The notes under the pieces were generated by a model. That model was not told the DNA's origin. It saw only the letters and a program-made list of their open reading frames with translations, and did no database searches. The translations under genes and the position numbers were made by a program. From NCBI GenBank assembly GCA_910584845.1, contig CAJUDH010000006.1, positions 1 to 50,719 on the forward strand: a stretch of DNA of 50,719 nt. The letters run 5' to 3'. Below are positions 49,977-50,719 of the stretch, piece after piece. Within the stretch, counting starts at the first letter, position 1; each line of letters opens with the position of its first letter. Source of the DNA: an uncultured Lachnospiraceae bacterium (GTDB lineage Bacteria; Bacillota; Clostridia; Lachnospirales; Lachnospiraceae).

Positions 49977-50303
49977 ATGGCGATTCAAGGAGGCATAGAA
50001 CTTCTGGTAACCCCGGAAAGGCTTAACCAGAAAGCGGGAGAAGTGGAAAAACATGTGGCGAATATGCGCCAGAGGTTTGCGGCCATGAATGTCCTGGTGC
50101 AGAAAAGTAAGGGATATTGGATTGGGGATGCAGGAAATATGCACCGCCAGAATTACAGCGAGCAGCAGGACAATATTGAGCAGGTATTAAGGCGCCTGGG
50201 CGAACATCCGGGGGATTTAAGGGCCATTGCCCAGACATATACTGCCACGGAATTGAAGATAGAAGAAGAGATCGTCCATTCGCTTCCGGGAAATATATTG
50301 TAG
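49977..50303 (+). CDS. WXG100-family protein
   Basis: The 108-residue protein has Trp-Ile-Gly in the hairpin turn (KGYWIGDAGN near 46-55), flanked by two long helices. A C-terminal YTATE fits the YxxxD/E signal. It begins 15 bases after the previous WXG100 gene with a GGAAGGTGG site. The pair may form a heterodimer. Confidence 0.9.
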   Translation: MAIQGGIELLVTPERLNQKAGEVEKHVANMRQRFAAMNVLVQKSKGYWIGDAGNMHRQNYSEQQDNIEQVLRRLGEHPGDLRAIAQTYTATELKIEEEIVHSLPGNIL

Positions 50304-50322
50304 CAGGAAGGGGGCATGGGCA

Positions 50323-50637
50323 ATGGCAAGTGCACACAAGATTCGGATGGATTTTGAGCTGGCCAAAAGGCAGGCACAGAGGCTGGAAGAGGTAGCAGGC
50401 AAGATGGACCGGATTGCGGACGGCCAGATGGCAGACGCCATGGAGCGGCTGGCGGCAGGCTGGACAGGGGAAAATTCCGTAAAGTTCATAAAAAAAGAAA
50501 GCCGGCTACAGTCGGAAATGGGCTCCACCGCAGACTCCCTGCGCAGGGTGGCGGATACGATCCGGGAGATCGCCCAAAACGTATATGAAGCGGAGATGGA
50601 GGCATACGAGATTGCCCGTGACCGGAGATCCAAGTAG
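50323..50637 (+). CDS. WXG100-family protein
   Basis: The 104-residue protein has Trp-Thr-Gly in the turn (AAGWTGENSVKF near 45-56) between amphipathic helices. A perfect YxxxD/E signal is not evident at its tail (VYEAEMEAYEIARD), so it may be exported as the partner of another WXG100. It is the third such gene in a row. Confidence 0.88.
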   Translation: MASAHKIRMDFELAKRQAQRLEEVAGKMDRIADGQMADAMERLAAGWTGENSVKFIKKESRLQSEMGSTADSLRRVADTIREIAQNVYEAEMEAYEIARDRRSK

Positions 50638-50680
50638 CAATAAAAAAATTAATATAAACATATTATAAGGAGGAATTATC

Positions 50681-50719
50681 ATGGCAGCATTTGAGGTTGA
50701 CACAAGGCTGGTACAGCAA
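50681..50719 (+). CDS. start of a further T7SS-locus gene (cut by window end)
   Basis: An ATG with TAAGGAGGA eight bases upstream starts MAAFEVDTRLVQQ and runs off the window. Place and amphipathic opening suit another WXG100 protein of the EsxA type, but 13 residues are not enough to be sure. Confidence 0.55.
   Translation, partial: MAAFEVDTRLVQQ

Overview
The window looks like a chromosome segment of a spore-forming member of the Clostridia, most likely a Lachnospiraceae. The grounds are SpoVT, a tRNA-Gly without encoded CCA, strong AGGAGG ribosome sites, TTGACA/TATAAT promoters, a moderately GC-rich base composition, and a Firmicutes-type (T7SSb) secretion ATPase of the EssC/YukBA family with YukD/EsaB and WXG100 proteins. 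No mobile element, CRISPR array or rRNA was found.

Layout. 1-937: tRNA-Gly and spoVT. 1003-8742 (left signalling arm): a clear promoter, then PP2C phosphatase, Ser/Thr kinase with an extracellular solute-binding-protein fold, PASTA pseudokinase and PASTA kinase, closed by a terminator. 8743-25000 (housekeeping block): GNAT, iron alcohol dehydrogenase, ApbE lipoprotein, hybrid histidine kinase, argG (minus strand), argC-GNAT-argJ-argB-argD, fchA-folD and a cytidylate-kinase-like gene. 24979-50719 (right arm): promoter, PP2C, zinc-ribbon FHA protein, vWA-FHA membrane protein, kinase-FHA, PP2C, kinase-SBP, FHA-FHA-ABC transporter, soluble pseudokinase, zinc-ribbon FHA protein, wall-binding protein, PASTA kinase, second wall-binding protein, two membrane FHA proteins, EssC, LytTR regulator, an unknown protein, EsaB, a 45-residue ORF, a helical protein, three WXG100 proteins and the start of a further gene at the window edge.

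How it may work together (inference). Receptor kinases sample the outside through PASTA or solute-binding domains and phosphorylate cytosolic and membrane partners. FHA proteins read the phosphothreonines and three PP2C enzymes erase them. The output would be the EssC secretion motor and an FHA-gated ABC transporter. Nine of these proteins share an N-terminal four-cysteine zinc ribbon, which may act as a common docking tag. The left arm repeats the PP2C, kinase-SBP, pseudokinase, PASTA-kinase order of the right arm and looks like an ancient partial duplication. Canonical EsaA, EssA and EssB are not visible here. Because EssB is itself a membrane pseudokinase, the pseudokinases in this window are candidates for that role.

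Limits: all family calls rest on motifs read by eye. No database search, structure prediction or alignment could be run.
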